Shown here: positions 56,101 to 63,259 of the stretch, one piece after another
Layout: every line of letters begins with the position of its first letter
Position numbering within the stretch: the first letter of the stretch is position 1
Assembly: GCA_905221605.1 (NCBI GenBank)
Contig: CAJNDS010002354.1
Location: 399,254-463,253, forward strand
DNA: 64,000 bases
Source: Symbiodinium natans
Lineage: Eukaryota > Sar > Dinophyceae > Suessiales > Symbiodiniaceae
Direction: 5' to 3'
The notes under the pieces: model-generated
Databases searched by the model: none
The model's input: the letters and a program-made list of their open reading frames with translations, nothing else
Told to the model about the DNA's origin: nothing
Program-made: the position numbers and the translations under genes

Positions 56101-59100
56101 TCTTGTGCATCTATGAATATAGACGCATATTGCTCGATGGATTCATATCAATATAAATATAAATATGTATATATACATATATGTATGTGTGGTCAGTTCT
56201 CTACATGATGGTCCCTTGTGGGAATATGAAAGGTGCCCCAAAATGCGATCACAATTCAGAGAACTGGCCATAGCTTGTGAACCACACGGACGCAACTCGG
56301 AGATCCCAAACCATTTGAGGCAACCCCGTGAGACGGTGGCTTGGTTGCATTGGGAGAGGGGAGCGCTCCGGGCTCTCAAAGAATTACTCCTTGGAAGACG
56401 CTGAGTAAGGCTTAGTGTTCTCAGAATTCTTTGGTGCTTCAAGCTTCCTTCCGAAGGTATGCGTACAGCGCTGCGGCATTGCCCATTGCACTGCTTTGGA
56501 TCCTCACAGCTGCGGTGCACCTCGGCTAGGACTCAGTGATGTTCCTTGCAAAAGGAGTCACATGTGTATATGCACATTTCTTTGCTTAGTTATTTATTGG
56601 GGGCGTTTGAGGTCCGACAGTATGTACCCTTTCACAAGAAAGACTGAGAAGGCCTGTTTGGTATTTGGGGTGTGTGTTAAACGATGCGCCTCTTTGAAGT
56701 AAGATTCCCCGCAGACTATAGCACCAACCCCCCCCAGTTGAGGAGTTGCTTGTGGTTGAACTCTGGCCTGGTCGCATCCCCACGGCCTGTAGGTCCTCAT
56801 AAGTCGAGGAACGTGGGGCCGTTGGAGTCGGCCTCATTTAGACCAGTGCGCTGAGCACGGGAAGCTGACCAACGGGAGCAATGCATGCAAAAACTACTGC
56901 TAGGAGGATGCAACTTGAGAGTTTCTGGCCTGTGTAAGCAGCTCCCCATTCCACTTGGACCCTGTAAAGCACTCGCGCTCAACCCTCGAGTCTCCTCCGA
57001 GGATCAGCCGCAGGTGTGCTCCCCTGCGCTGGCGATTTGAATGGCCAAAGACCTTCAGCACCATGGGACAGGTGGCTCGTGCATCAGCATTCACCTTCGA
57101 AGCAGCCATCGGGAAAAAAGACGCCGTCGCTTGGGTGAGGACCTGAAAAAGCGGGAGAGCTTAGAACACACCTCGGTGCAATGGCAGTGCAGAATCATGC
57201 AAGCCCCGGCCAAATGCCCTTCATCGGGACCCCAGCACCCTTGAATTCCCTCTTTTCTTCGCATTCTCGTCCAGGTGGTCCAAGTGGCCTTCACCATCTG
57301 CAGCAAGACCGCGCTGCAGCCCATGATGCGCCTGGCCCGGCATCATGCGCTTGTCCTTGCGGCGCTGCGTCACTCTTCTTGCCGGCGTTACTTTTGCTTC
57401 TGTTTTACTGATATGCTGGCCACACATTGCAGCCATGATGAGGTTTGAGCATGGCGTCCTTTGCCTCGAACGAAACACCTTGAGCGGCAATGCTCGGAAG
57501 AAGTTGTCCCGAAATCCTCCTCTTAAGATTCCAGCCCCCGACCCAAATCCCAGACAACGTCGGGCTCTCTCGCTAGGTGCTACGCTCACCCCAATGGCAA
57601 GGAGGGAATGCTCTCTCACAATGGCATCTTTTGCTTCGCCGCTTGGCCGATGAGAGGGCGGAGTTGGCCTTAACTTTCCAGAACCGAATCCGTTGCCTTG
57701 CACACAGGAGAGCCCCGAACACACCACGATGTTTATGATGGGCGTGGCTCTCCTTTGCCTCCTCATTGGTTTCTACGCCCTCGCGGTGTGGGGTACCGTG
57801 TATCTCGGACGATCTATGCTCTCCAACAGTGCCCGGTTATGGGATGAAGGTACTGCTAGCAATGCTTTCTTCTTAACGCTGCGGTGATGCGTCCCATAAA
57901 CCTGAAATTTCTAAGCTTATGACATATGATTGGATCTCAAATTGATGTGCGAGCTGTGTGCAGTATAACTACACTGCCACCCCAACAGAAATTGCCTTTG
58001 TTTGAGGGGGGAGGGCGGGGAGAATTACCCTGCTGGGTGGCCACGCTTGCTGTCTCGATGAAGAAAAGGGCCCCCGATCAACATCTGCACTGGCCGAAAA
58101 CCGGAAAATACGGAGTTAGCCCACTGAAAGGCCCAACAGCATAGCTTCACATTCGTTCCACTTGTCAGCCGTTTTGGCTGACAAGTGCGGTTTCGATCGG
58201 GGTCGTTTTGTTCGGAGACCGTAGCCCAAGAGGATGTCTTTGAATGGGCAAACGCTAGGAAGGCTCATCATGTTCCGGGGAGAGTGCATGAGTGTCACGA
58301 GCATCATTGGCACTGCCGTTTGCATCCGCAAGTGGTGATGATGCTCACGTTTTGAATTGAAGTCACGCAAAGAAGCAACAAAACATCCTTCGAGTGATCG
58401 GCTTCGCACCTGCAGTGTTAGCTAAAGGTCTCCGGCTGCTACGTCAGCTGACAGGAGGAAGCTGGACAGGAAACAGATGGAATAAGATTGAAAGAAGCGC
58501 ATGGAAAGACAAAAGGAAGAACGAAAGCGTTCTAGGCCGAGGAGGGCCACAGTCAGAATGGAGAGGAGCTGAGAAGCAGGGAGGGCATACATGACGTACT
58601 AGAAGGACCACTGTAGCTATAGCTGCCAAGAGGTCTCCTCCAAAAGATGCCTCTTCCAAGCATTCCTTTGAGGTACGCGCCTCGAGCTGCCAAGAGCGGC
58701 AACGCAACCTTTCTCCAGGCAGTCCGCTTCTTGATCGCTCGATTCCGCGTCGACTTTTGGTGGTATGGAGCCTTGACCTCTATACATTTTTGTAGGCAGA
58801 CTTCTGTTTTCGGATTTCTTTTGAAGGGGCAGGCCGCGCAGGCTCGTGCCGCTCGACATGCACGAATCTCCAGAGTAAAGTAGATCCGTTGGGCCCTTGG
58901 TCCTGGGGCAATTCCACTGTCTCGCTTTGGCAAAGACGATAAAGACGCTAGGACCTCCAGACGGGATGCTAGCGCCAAACGTTTCACAACCACCAGCGTC
59001 GACCAGCTGCGCCGAGGAACGGCCCTGCTGCCGAGGGGTCTCGCGCTGTCTTTGTCCATCGTCCTGGCTGCTGCCGCTGGGGCAGGGCAGATAGGATTTA

Positions 59101-62100
59101 GCTGAATCGTGATGTTCAGGGGGGCTCAGAACCAGATTCAGTTTGGGATGTAAAGGGTGTTGTAAAAGTCATGGACACTGCTGTTTGGATCCAAGTCACC
59201 GAAAGCTGCGCCACGGTATTCCAGTCAAGTCGTACTAGCCCAGCTTTGCCCCTAGATTCCTTGTTACGTGTTCCGTTGCGCGTCTTCTTATAGCTCTGGG
59301 GTAGTTGTTATCGGTTTTTCGGGAAAACAAAGCTCACTCTTGCTTTTTCCCAACCTCGAACCGCATTTTGGCGCAAGGGTCTTGGGTTGAAAAGGGTGGC
59401 AAGCAAGCAGCCTGCGCTGAAGGACTATCCTTTCGTGCAGATGGTTCTCATCGTGTCCATCCTACAAGTGCACCTCACCGGTGACTGTTTGGAGGTTGTT
59501 GCTGTATGCATCCCAGGTACAGGGTTTAGGGAGTTTAGGGCTTAGGGACCTCCATCTTCTGGACCTGTTCCAGTTCAGGTGGCAGAGGGAAGGGCACGAA
59601 CGTAGCGATCAAGATACCAGAAGAATCGCCAGGATGTGACAAGTTTGCTGCGCGCCTGTGTCGTTTTCCGGCCAGTATCAGAAATCAGCCGGCCATGAAA
59701 ATCACATTGTCAGGATACTACTGCGGGTACGGGGTACATTTGGATAGCTATGCCCTTGACAGGGTGTCAACTAGCTCATCGAACCCTGCCATTGACCCAT
59801 GTAATACATAGTCTTGACGCATGCCAGCGGGTGCGAAAACTGAGATGTGAGAGGTGGCGCTTGCACTGGGTCTCGGGGTAAGTGTTCTCCCAAGTCCGAA
59901 GCACAAATCCCAGTCGACAACAGTGCTTCGAGGTATTTAGTTGTGCAGCTGATCACCTGGCCGTGGAAACTCCCAGCCTTGAACCTCTTCGACGCCGTGG
60001 CCGCCGGCTAAGCTCTTTACGCTTTGTTTGTCCCAATGTGATGCTATTTGCCTCATAAAGTGGTTTAAAGCTTCTTTTTTCTTGGTGAAGGGGGGGGGCG
60101 GCCCTGGAAGAGAGGCTTCGATTCGACCGTTCCCTTCGCTTTTGACGTGTGTACTTCCTGCAGTGAGTGAGTGAGTGAGTGAGCGAGCGCGACTCAAGGG
60201 AAGCCGCGCCTGTCTCCAGAACCGTCCACTTTTCAGTTCCAAGCTGGCAAGCACCAGAAGAGCGAGACGGGTGAGAAAATGTGAGAAAGGAAACTGCGCA
60301 GTTGACGAGGCAACTGGGGCCAGGAGGAGAGCAAGGGCACTGATGTCAGGAGCGTGTGCCGCAGTGACCACGGCCTAGCCTGGATGACCGCATAACATCC
60401 TCAAGCTGTCCCTTGGGGCGGGGGGGGCAAGGGCGCGGGGGGGTGCAATTTGGGGCGTTGCCCGACTCCTGTTGTATGCTGGAGGATTTCGGGGAAACAT
60501 GGATAGGCCTGGATAGGAGCAGGCTAGCCACTGGGCTAATATTAAAAGTCCTATCTCGCCCTGTCTGGATGGTCCGTGTTGGGAGTTTTTCAATTAGGCT
60601 TTTTTTGTGAGGTTTCCTTGCAAGGCAGGAACATGTGTCTACATATACAGAAAAGATGTATGTATGATGTGTATGTATTTGGCCTAAAGCGATCCGTTTA
60701 CGCTCAATCCCAAATCCGACACCCAGCTGCTGGTAGCAAGGAGGTTTGGAGTTTGGAGCCGTGCTCTAACAAGGAAAGCGGAAAGCTTGAACTTTCGCTT
60801 TGTATACTGCTTGCACGTATCCGCACAAAGCGTAGGGCTCAACGCTTTGCGAAAGGTCAGCGTGTGCCTGGTGAAGATGATGGTGTGCATGTGCGCGTTC
60901 ACACCGGACCTTCCGCAATCGCCCCCCGGATTTGAAGAACTTGGTTCTGCATAGTCGTCAGTGTCGTACTGTAATGTTCTAACGGTTCACTTTGTGTTTG
61001 CACGTGACAGTCCTAAGGGTCCTAGGGCATTGACAGCTCTCATAAGTTCTTGGTTGGGATTCACCGCGTCCTAGCGGCGAATGTCCAGCAACAGCGAGAC
61101 CATGCATCGGATCAACATTGCGGGGTCTGTTTGCCGGCGCCTATATCTGGCAAACATTGCAACAAGTATCAGATAATTAGTTGTCACGCACGCACGCACG
61201 CAGGCATAAGAACACGCACTAAGCCCAACATGTGGCAAAATGCTAAGTCATATGAGTCGTTTGGTTTGAACTGACCTAGACCTATCAAAGGACCTTGCAT
61301 ATTTGTGCGCTTGGGATCTTCCGTAAAACTTCTCGCGTCACTTCCCCGCGATGCTAGAGCGCTGCAACACACACGCCTGCTGCGAAGGCTGTTTAACCGT
61401 TTAACCCAGGCCCTGAACCAGGAAGCTGAGAAGCACAGGCCCTTCGGCCTCTCTGACACAGCTGGCTTCATGGGGTCGCAACACACATACATCGTGCACC
61501 CAGGAAGCGATACAGAATGGCCCCTGATTCCTGCCTAGGAAAAGTGCTTCATGTTCCATAACGTCCCTTCCCCGTGCCTAAACAACGCCAAGGATGCTGG
61601 ATATCCTGACAAGCCTGTCAATCGGGATCGCTGCTCAGCTGGCAGTTTCGGAAGCGTATCTGGCTCCACCTTAGGTCCTTGGTGACAAAGGCTTCTCCTC
61701 TTGTAGCACTTGGTAGGTCGAGGCACCTGTTTGCCCGCAAAAAACCGTGGTCATGTGCGCAGCCTTCTGCCAAAAATGCTGAGATGGTGGCGCTCCAAGT
61801 GGTGGTGCTTTGCATGGTCTGCGTGACGGTGGCCTCGATGTTCTACCGACATGCCCTGGGGAGTGCCAAGGACCATGTTAAAGGCCATTCTACCCCCAGA
61901 ATATCCAAATCCTACCCAGGGCACCTCTGATTTTGGGCACCCTTTTGTTGGGTTGGTAAGCTTTCGTGGGACCTCTTAGGCTTGGCGACCAGAGCCTGAG
62001 ACCGCTCTGAAAAAAAGCAGAATGCCACGTCCCATTACCAAGTGTTTCTGGTTATCATTGGAGCTTCGGGTGTTGCATAGGTTTAGGCTTTAGGGTCATG

Positions 62101-62778
62101 GATTTCCTCTTGCGGTTGCGGTGCGATTGAATCATTCGTTTCGGGCGGCTCGTCTGCGCAGGAGTCGGTGATCTTGGCGTTGGGCAAGGTCCCTGATGCG
62201 GAGGCACTGCCCCTATTTGCTGGTCTATCGGGTTGACTCGGGACATCGAGAGAAGGTATGTGGGGATGGATTAAGTCATGGGGGCCTGTTTTTTTTGGGG
62301 GGTGTACCCTGGTACCCGAAACTTTGCGGAATACGTACACACGGACCCCAAAACAGGGCTCATAACTTGGCGCAAGCCCAGGGCCATTCCTTGCGTCACT
62401 TTCGACTGGTGCCCCTAAACATGCGAGCCGCGAGCCCTTGTTCTGGCCCTCAATCACCAGCACCAAATAACCTAAACAGTGTCACCGAAGCACCCAGAAG
62501 GTTGTCATACTGCTCGTGTCCCTAGGGCTATCCCCTAAGGAGGCCCTGCTGTTGCAACGCGGGTTTTTGGTTCAGGAGGTCCGGGTATCATGCGGTCGTA
62601 TCAGCAAGGCAAACAATCGTTCAGATCATAAACAGCCTTAGACAAAGAGACAGCTCCTTGCTGGGACCCTTTCCGAAGCTTACGAAAACGCCTTCAGATC
62701 ATGGCGAAGAAGCTCTCCCACTTCGGCAGCGTGATCAAGGACCTCCGGCTGTTTCACTGTTTCAACCTTCTGGGGCAA
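34141..62778 (+). CDS. Multi-exon receptor gene: ANF/GABA-B-like ligand domain, cysteine-rich stalk, multi-pass membrane domain
   Basis: About 27 exon segments on the + strand build one receptor. The 34-46 kb part spells a type-1 periplasmic-binding (ANF receptor, class C GPCR) domain: ELS|DKFPFFARMAPSYR, MVFCQAYRHGM, HAAWGMMAY, DYMGITGRVRLF. The 49-54 kb part is Cys-rich, GCC2/GCC3 or ephrin-receptor-like: CYPCPAG, CFKCKGG, KCPGGAPGG, CTQCPDG. The 54.7-62.8 kb part is membrane domain: LISFEWP, GFDCVAGS, VVQVAFTICSKTALQPMM, RFLIARFRVDFWWYG, DYPFVQMVL, TWPWKLPALNLFD. The protein should sit in the plasma membrane and sense an extracellular ligand, unknown here. Signal peptide exon and stop codon were not found. 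Confidence 0.8.
34530..34592. repeat. (TC)n(GTGC)n compound microsatellite
   Basis: tctctctctc continues into gtgcgtgcgtgcctgcctgc units. Confidence 0.92.
35995..36086 (+). CDS. Receptor exon: SMRKVSPFSITVELS
   Basis: A gcttccag acceptor precedes FFGPSAKLSKPAQSDSS then MRKVSPFSITVEL. The exon ends ctca|gcgacc (GC donor) and joins to gtgacaag so that the junction reads VELSDKFPFF, the classical 'peLSDKxxFPxF' of ANF receptors. Confidence 0.68.
36520..36621 (+). CDS. Receptor exon: DKFPFFARMAPSYR
   Basis: After cttaagcag the frame DKFPFFARMAPSYRITVMAT then VEVLKKFNFQSDW is a near-textbook 'FPxFxRxxPSyrxxxxAxxxLxxxFxW' segment of the ANF ligand-binding domain. The donor about tggg|gctcaa (GC) is likely. 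Confidence 0.82.
36748..36805. repeat. (GT)n(CTGT/CTGC)n microsatellite
   Basis: gtgtgtgtgt then ctgtctgtctgcctgcctgt units, intronic, about 130 bp after the ARMAPSYR exon. Confidence 0.92.
38156..38196. repeat. T19 followed by G22
   Basis: Nineteen T directly joined to 22 G. Confidence 0.97.
39070..39132 (+). CDS. Receptor exon: AMVFCQAYRHGM
   Basis: A tctctccag acceptor precedes DCPDCQGEGAMVFCQAYRHG and M, matching 'ARxVFCEAYKxGxxGxxYVW' of GABA-B-type receptors. The right end is approximate. Confidence 0.72.
   Translation, partial: TVRTARAREPWFSARHTGMA
39133..40928. other. Intron-like stretch with one long open frame
   Basis: An open frame at 39640-39927 (95 codons) has low GC and no recognised motif; not called as an exon. 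Confidence 0.35.
40929..40973 (+). CDS. Receptor exon: EEVLHAAWGMMAYTYG
   Basis: Fifteen codons between gttccgcag and tatg|gtccca encode EEVLHAAWGMMAYTY, the 'xxYDAVWAxAxAL' helix of ANF domains. Canonical GT donor. Confidence 0.68.
41080..41118. repeat. CTAT/TA microsatellite
   Basis: tctatctatatatctatatata run. Confidence 0.9.
41931..42054 (+). CDS. Possible receptor exon between cttcag and a GTGAGC donor
   Basis: All three forward frames are open across this exon-like block. The frame in phase with the GTGAGC donor reads LRGAGCPKNFPDPRRSACQA then RDVLPAHACKDYYRVAQLQ. Frame choice is uncertain. Confidence 0.35.
42703..43438. repeat. Cluster of poly-C and T(n)G(n) tracts
   Basis: C14 at 42703, C21 at 42999-43019, T10G8 at 43262-43279 and C17 at 43422-43438 within 740 bp of intron. 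Confidence 0.95.
44251..44346 (+). CDS. Probable receptor exon (QLSRSYDELNTDFSREALYQL)
   Basis: Thirty-two codons after catttgag encode QLSRSYDELNTDFSREALYQ then LTLHQAPDVGSQ and end at cag|gg. It sits just before the GITGRVRLF exon, where ANF domains have a helix. Confidence 0.55.
44817..44889 (+). CDS. Receptor exon: DYMGITGRVRLF
   Basis: After agacag the frame DYMGITGRVRLFNSVEPTTT matches 'FxGVTGxVRFDxxGdR' near the end of the ANF domain. Degenerate TTTAGGG repeats start within 10 bp of the exon end. Confidence 0.75.
44898..44957. repeat. Degenerate TTTAGGG repeats after an exon
   Basis: gggtttagggcttaggg and following variants start within 10 bp of the GITGRVRLF exon end. Confidence 0.85.
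45390..45437 (+). CDS. Probable receptor exon (LTPRIYLIMKRGTSAE)
   Basis: Sixteen codons between atcctcag and gag|gtgaga. The frame LTPRIYLIMKRGTSAE resembles the closing strand 'xxPxYxIxN' of ANF domains. Another open frame (DPENLPHHEAWNVSR) cannot be excluded. Confidence 0.45.
45510..45532. repeat. C13 followed by A10
   Basis: Reverse-strand version of the T(n)G(n) pattern. Confidence 0.95.
46143..46176 (+). CDS. Possible receptor micro-exon (PFEQTGLWTAT)
   Basis: Thirty-four bases between ctgcccag and aacag|gccggg encode PFEQTGLWTAT, consistent with the 'vGtW' link after ANF domains. Very short. Confidence 0.35.
46177..49408. other. Intron-like stretch of the receptor gene
   Basis: 3.2 kb. 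The block 47226-47500 is open in two frames and GC-rich, but no boundary or motif supports either. Confidence 0.35.
49409..49580 (+). CDS. Receptor exon: first Cys-rich segment (CYPCPAGSISP)
   Basis: After acccgcag the frame LQPENHTLYLTTIASCFCAD and then NVSGLASCYPCPAGSISPRA shows the C-x-x-C-P-A-G signature of ephrin-receptor-like/GCC2 repeats. The right end is not fixed. Confidence 0.72.
50058..50111 (+). CDS. Receptor exon: GFFVNESGASQCFKCKGG
   Basis: The frame RGFFVNESGASQCFKCK between ccggcag and aaag|gaggcc (GA donor) continues the repeated 'GxFxxxxGxxxCxxCxxG' pattern. Confidence 0.68.
51286..51312. repeat. C11 followed by A16
   Basis: Reverse-strand T(n)G(n) pattern, followed by aataataata. 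Confidence 0.95.
51428..51453. repeat. (TTC)n microsatellite
   Basis: ttcttcttcttcttcttc tract about 15 bp before the acceptor of the FRFESGQC exon, where it may serve as a polypyrimidine tract. Confidence 0.92.
51470..51541 (+). CDS. Receptor exon: FRFESGQCVSCQAGLEC
   Basis: Twenty-four codons after cttgcaag encode DNFRFESGQCVSCQAGLECH then VAAQ, another C-x-x-C-x-x-G unit, ending at cag|gcttag (GC). A (TTC)n run lies just upstream. Confidence 0.68.
51968..52042 (+). CDS. Probable receptor exon (NCGAFTRLNAYCKGCYDTR)
   Basis: Twenty-five codons between ttttcacag and aga|gttgac. The reading TPNCGAFTRLNAYCKGCYDT keeps the cysteine spacing. Frame support is moderate. Confidence 0.45.
52562..52617 (+). 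CDS. Receptor exon: GYYATLAAPYEIYKCSSAQ
   Basis: After ctgtcgag the frame YYATLAAPYEIYKCSSAQ matches the 'GYYxxxxAPYxVYxC' unit that precedes 'CPGG' in GCC2/GCC3 stalks. The donor is caa|gtgatc. Confidence 0.72.
52939..53031 (+). CDS. Receptor exon: KCPGGAPGGSDRDF
   Basis: Between atcctgag and gaag|gtctac the frame LPSDKCPGGAPGGSDRDFLS then GSCAGGLASE gives the 'CPGGxPGxCaxGlxG' unit. Confidence 0.75.
53060..53085. repeat. (TATC)n microsatellite
   Basis: tctatctatctatctatct run about 30 bp after the KCPGGAPGG exon. Confidence 0.92.
53913..53979 (+). CDS. Receptor exon: VPCTQCPDGLSLEEGICTPC
   Basis: After agctgag the frame VPCTQCPDGLSLEEGICTPC then AG is the last Cys-rich unit before the membrane domain. 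It ends at ggag|gaagcc (GA donor). Confidence 0.78.
54755..54810 (+). CDS. Probable receptor exon: first membrane helix (ILLKVVVATLVHIMAVA)
   Basis: The acceptor lies inside a TTTAGGG-like motif (gtttag|gg). The frame PILLKVVVATLVHIMA is hydrophobic and fits the helix that precedes 'LQxxGxIxLxxxxWP'. The right end is approximate. Confidence 0.5.
55532..55620. repeat. CCCTAAA/CCCCAAG array abutting a 3' splice site
   Basis: About twelve degenerate units end 7 bp before the exon LQSVGIIGLISFEWP at 55628. Confidence 0.95.
55628..55712 (+). CDS. Receptor exon: LQSVGIIGLISFEWPSEL
   Basis: Just 7 bp after a CCCTAAA array, cgccaag|g opens the frame LQSVGIIGLISFEWPSELAW then VFETMLLGLG. The xxWP-after-helix pattern is typical of the membrane domain of these protist receptors. 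Confidence 0.75.
56025..56087 (+). CDS. Receptor exon: NFFLLDIDSMGFDCVAGS
   Basis: After gttcgag the frame NFFLLDIDSMGFDCVAGS continues the membrane domain ('LLDlxxxgFxCvxG'). The donor may be gctg|gctcct (GC at 56075) rather than the edge given. Confidence 0.65.
57275..57329 (+). CDS. Receptor exon: VVQVAFTICSKTALQPMM
   Basis: A ctcgtccag acceptor precedes VVQVAFTICSKTALQPMM, matching 'FLQVxFxTxxxxALxPMMC' of the same domain. The donor is atgc|gcctgg (GC). Confidence 0.75.
57708..57792 (+). CDS. Receptor exon: EHTTMFMMGVALLCLLIGFY helix
   Basis: Between cacacag and tggg|gtaccg the frame ESPEHTTMFMMGVALLCLLI then GFYALAVWG is one membrane helix. Canonical donor. Confidence 0.75.
58159..58187. 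repeat. Perfect 12 bp hairpin, loop GTTTT
   Basis: cacttgtcagcc - gtttt - ggctgacaagtg. Both arms match without mismatch. Core AGCC-TTTTGGCT resembles the palindromic centre of the dinoflagellate spliced leader. Confidence 0.9.
58719..58767 (+). CDS. Receptor exon: AVRFLIARFRVDFWWYG
   Basis: After tttctccag the frame AVRFLIARFRVDFWWY matches 'xFRFLxFRFRxDxWWxG', one of the most recognisable blocks of this domain. The exon might extend upstream in frame to about 58647. The donor position is uncertain by one base. Confidence 0.82.
58997..59075 (+). CDS. Receptor exon: RRGTALLPRGLALSLSIVLAA
   Basis: After aaccaccag the frame VDQLRRGTALLPRGLALSLS then IVLAAA continues from WWYG and leads into DYPFVQ. 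The donor is gcc|gctggg (GC). Confidence 0.75.
59423..59480 (+). CDS. Receptor exon: DYPFVQMVLIVSILQVHLT
   Basis: Between gctgaag and accg|gtgact the frame DYPFVQMVLIVSILQVHLT matches 'xDYPxVQxxLxxxxLxxxxxxQ'. Canonical donor. Confidence 0.8.
59941..60006 (+). CDS. Receptor exon: TWPWKLPALNLFDAVAA
   Basis: After gtatttag the frame VQLITWPWKLPALNLFDAVA, A matches 'xxxWPWKxPxLNLxDxxxx'. The donor is gccg|gctaag (GC). The join across the 460 bp GT-AG intron reads HLTVVQLITWPWK. Confidence 0.82.
60007..61783. other. Intron-like stretch of the receptor gene
   Basis: 1.8 kb after the TWPWKLPALNLFD exon without a recognised exon; a long minus-strand frame at 59937-60371 covers that exon and is a shadow. 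Confidence 0.4.
60162..60184. repeat. (GAGT)n microsatellite
   Basis: gtgagtgagtgagtgagtgag run. Confidence 0.9.
61784..61860 (+). CDS. Probable receptor exon: C-terminal helix
   Basis: After aatgctgag the frame MVALQVVVLCMVCVTVASMF then YRHALG is one hydrophobic helix, ending at ctggg|gagtgc (GA donor). Placed in the receptor by strand and order. Confidence 0.55.
62698..62778 (+). CDS. Probable receptor exon (MAKKLSHFGSVIKDLRLFH)
   Basis: Exactly 27 codons between cgccttcag and caa|gtgagc encode IMAKKLSHFGSVIKDLRLFH then CFNLLGQ, a basic amphipathic stretch suitable for a cytoplasmic tail. Confidence 0.55.
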
Positions 62779-63188
62779 GTGAGCTTTACGGGGTTTCAGG
62801 GTTGAAGGCGCCGTGCAACAGAGCCATGAAGCCGAACTTATGTTGGAAAGTAGGTTTCCGGCAAAAGCTTCGATGTTTTCAGCAACGGCATCAGAGCCCC
62901 ACGAACACGATGTTCGGAAAGGAAGGTCCAGATTCAGAAGCGGTGGAGGGCCGCACAAAGTTCTTCGTCGTTTCCGGTCGGCTATCCACAACTGGAGCAT
63001 CGCACCCGCACGTGCATGTGGTGTGGACTATTGGCATCCCTATAGCTGTCAAGCAAATCTGACACGGCGATTTTTAGGCCAAAAGCCAGCAGGGACCCTT
63101 GCAGCACCACCCGCCGAATGAGAAACCTTGAATCCCGAACTGGAGACTTTGTCGATGTCCCTGCAAGACATTGCAGGACATCCCGCAC

Positions 63189-63259
63189 AGAGACATGGTG
63201 AGGGTCTTGAATGCCTTGTCCATCTACGACCTGCGGATGTGCCGTGGCAGGGGATGACT
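63189..63259 (+). CDS. Possible exon (DMVRVLNALSIYDLRMCRG)
   Basis: After cccgcacag the frame RDMVRVLNALSIYDLRMCRG is open to an AG|GG. A competing frame is also open, so this is a weak candidate for the receptor tail. Confidence 0.25.

Noticed and set aside
59937-60371. 144-codon minus-strand frame with hydrophobic part
   Set aside because: Overlaps the TWPWKLPALNLFD receptor exon on the opposite strand.
61188-61206. cacgcacgcacgcacgcagg as a regulatory array
   Set aside because: Simple microsatellite without further structure.
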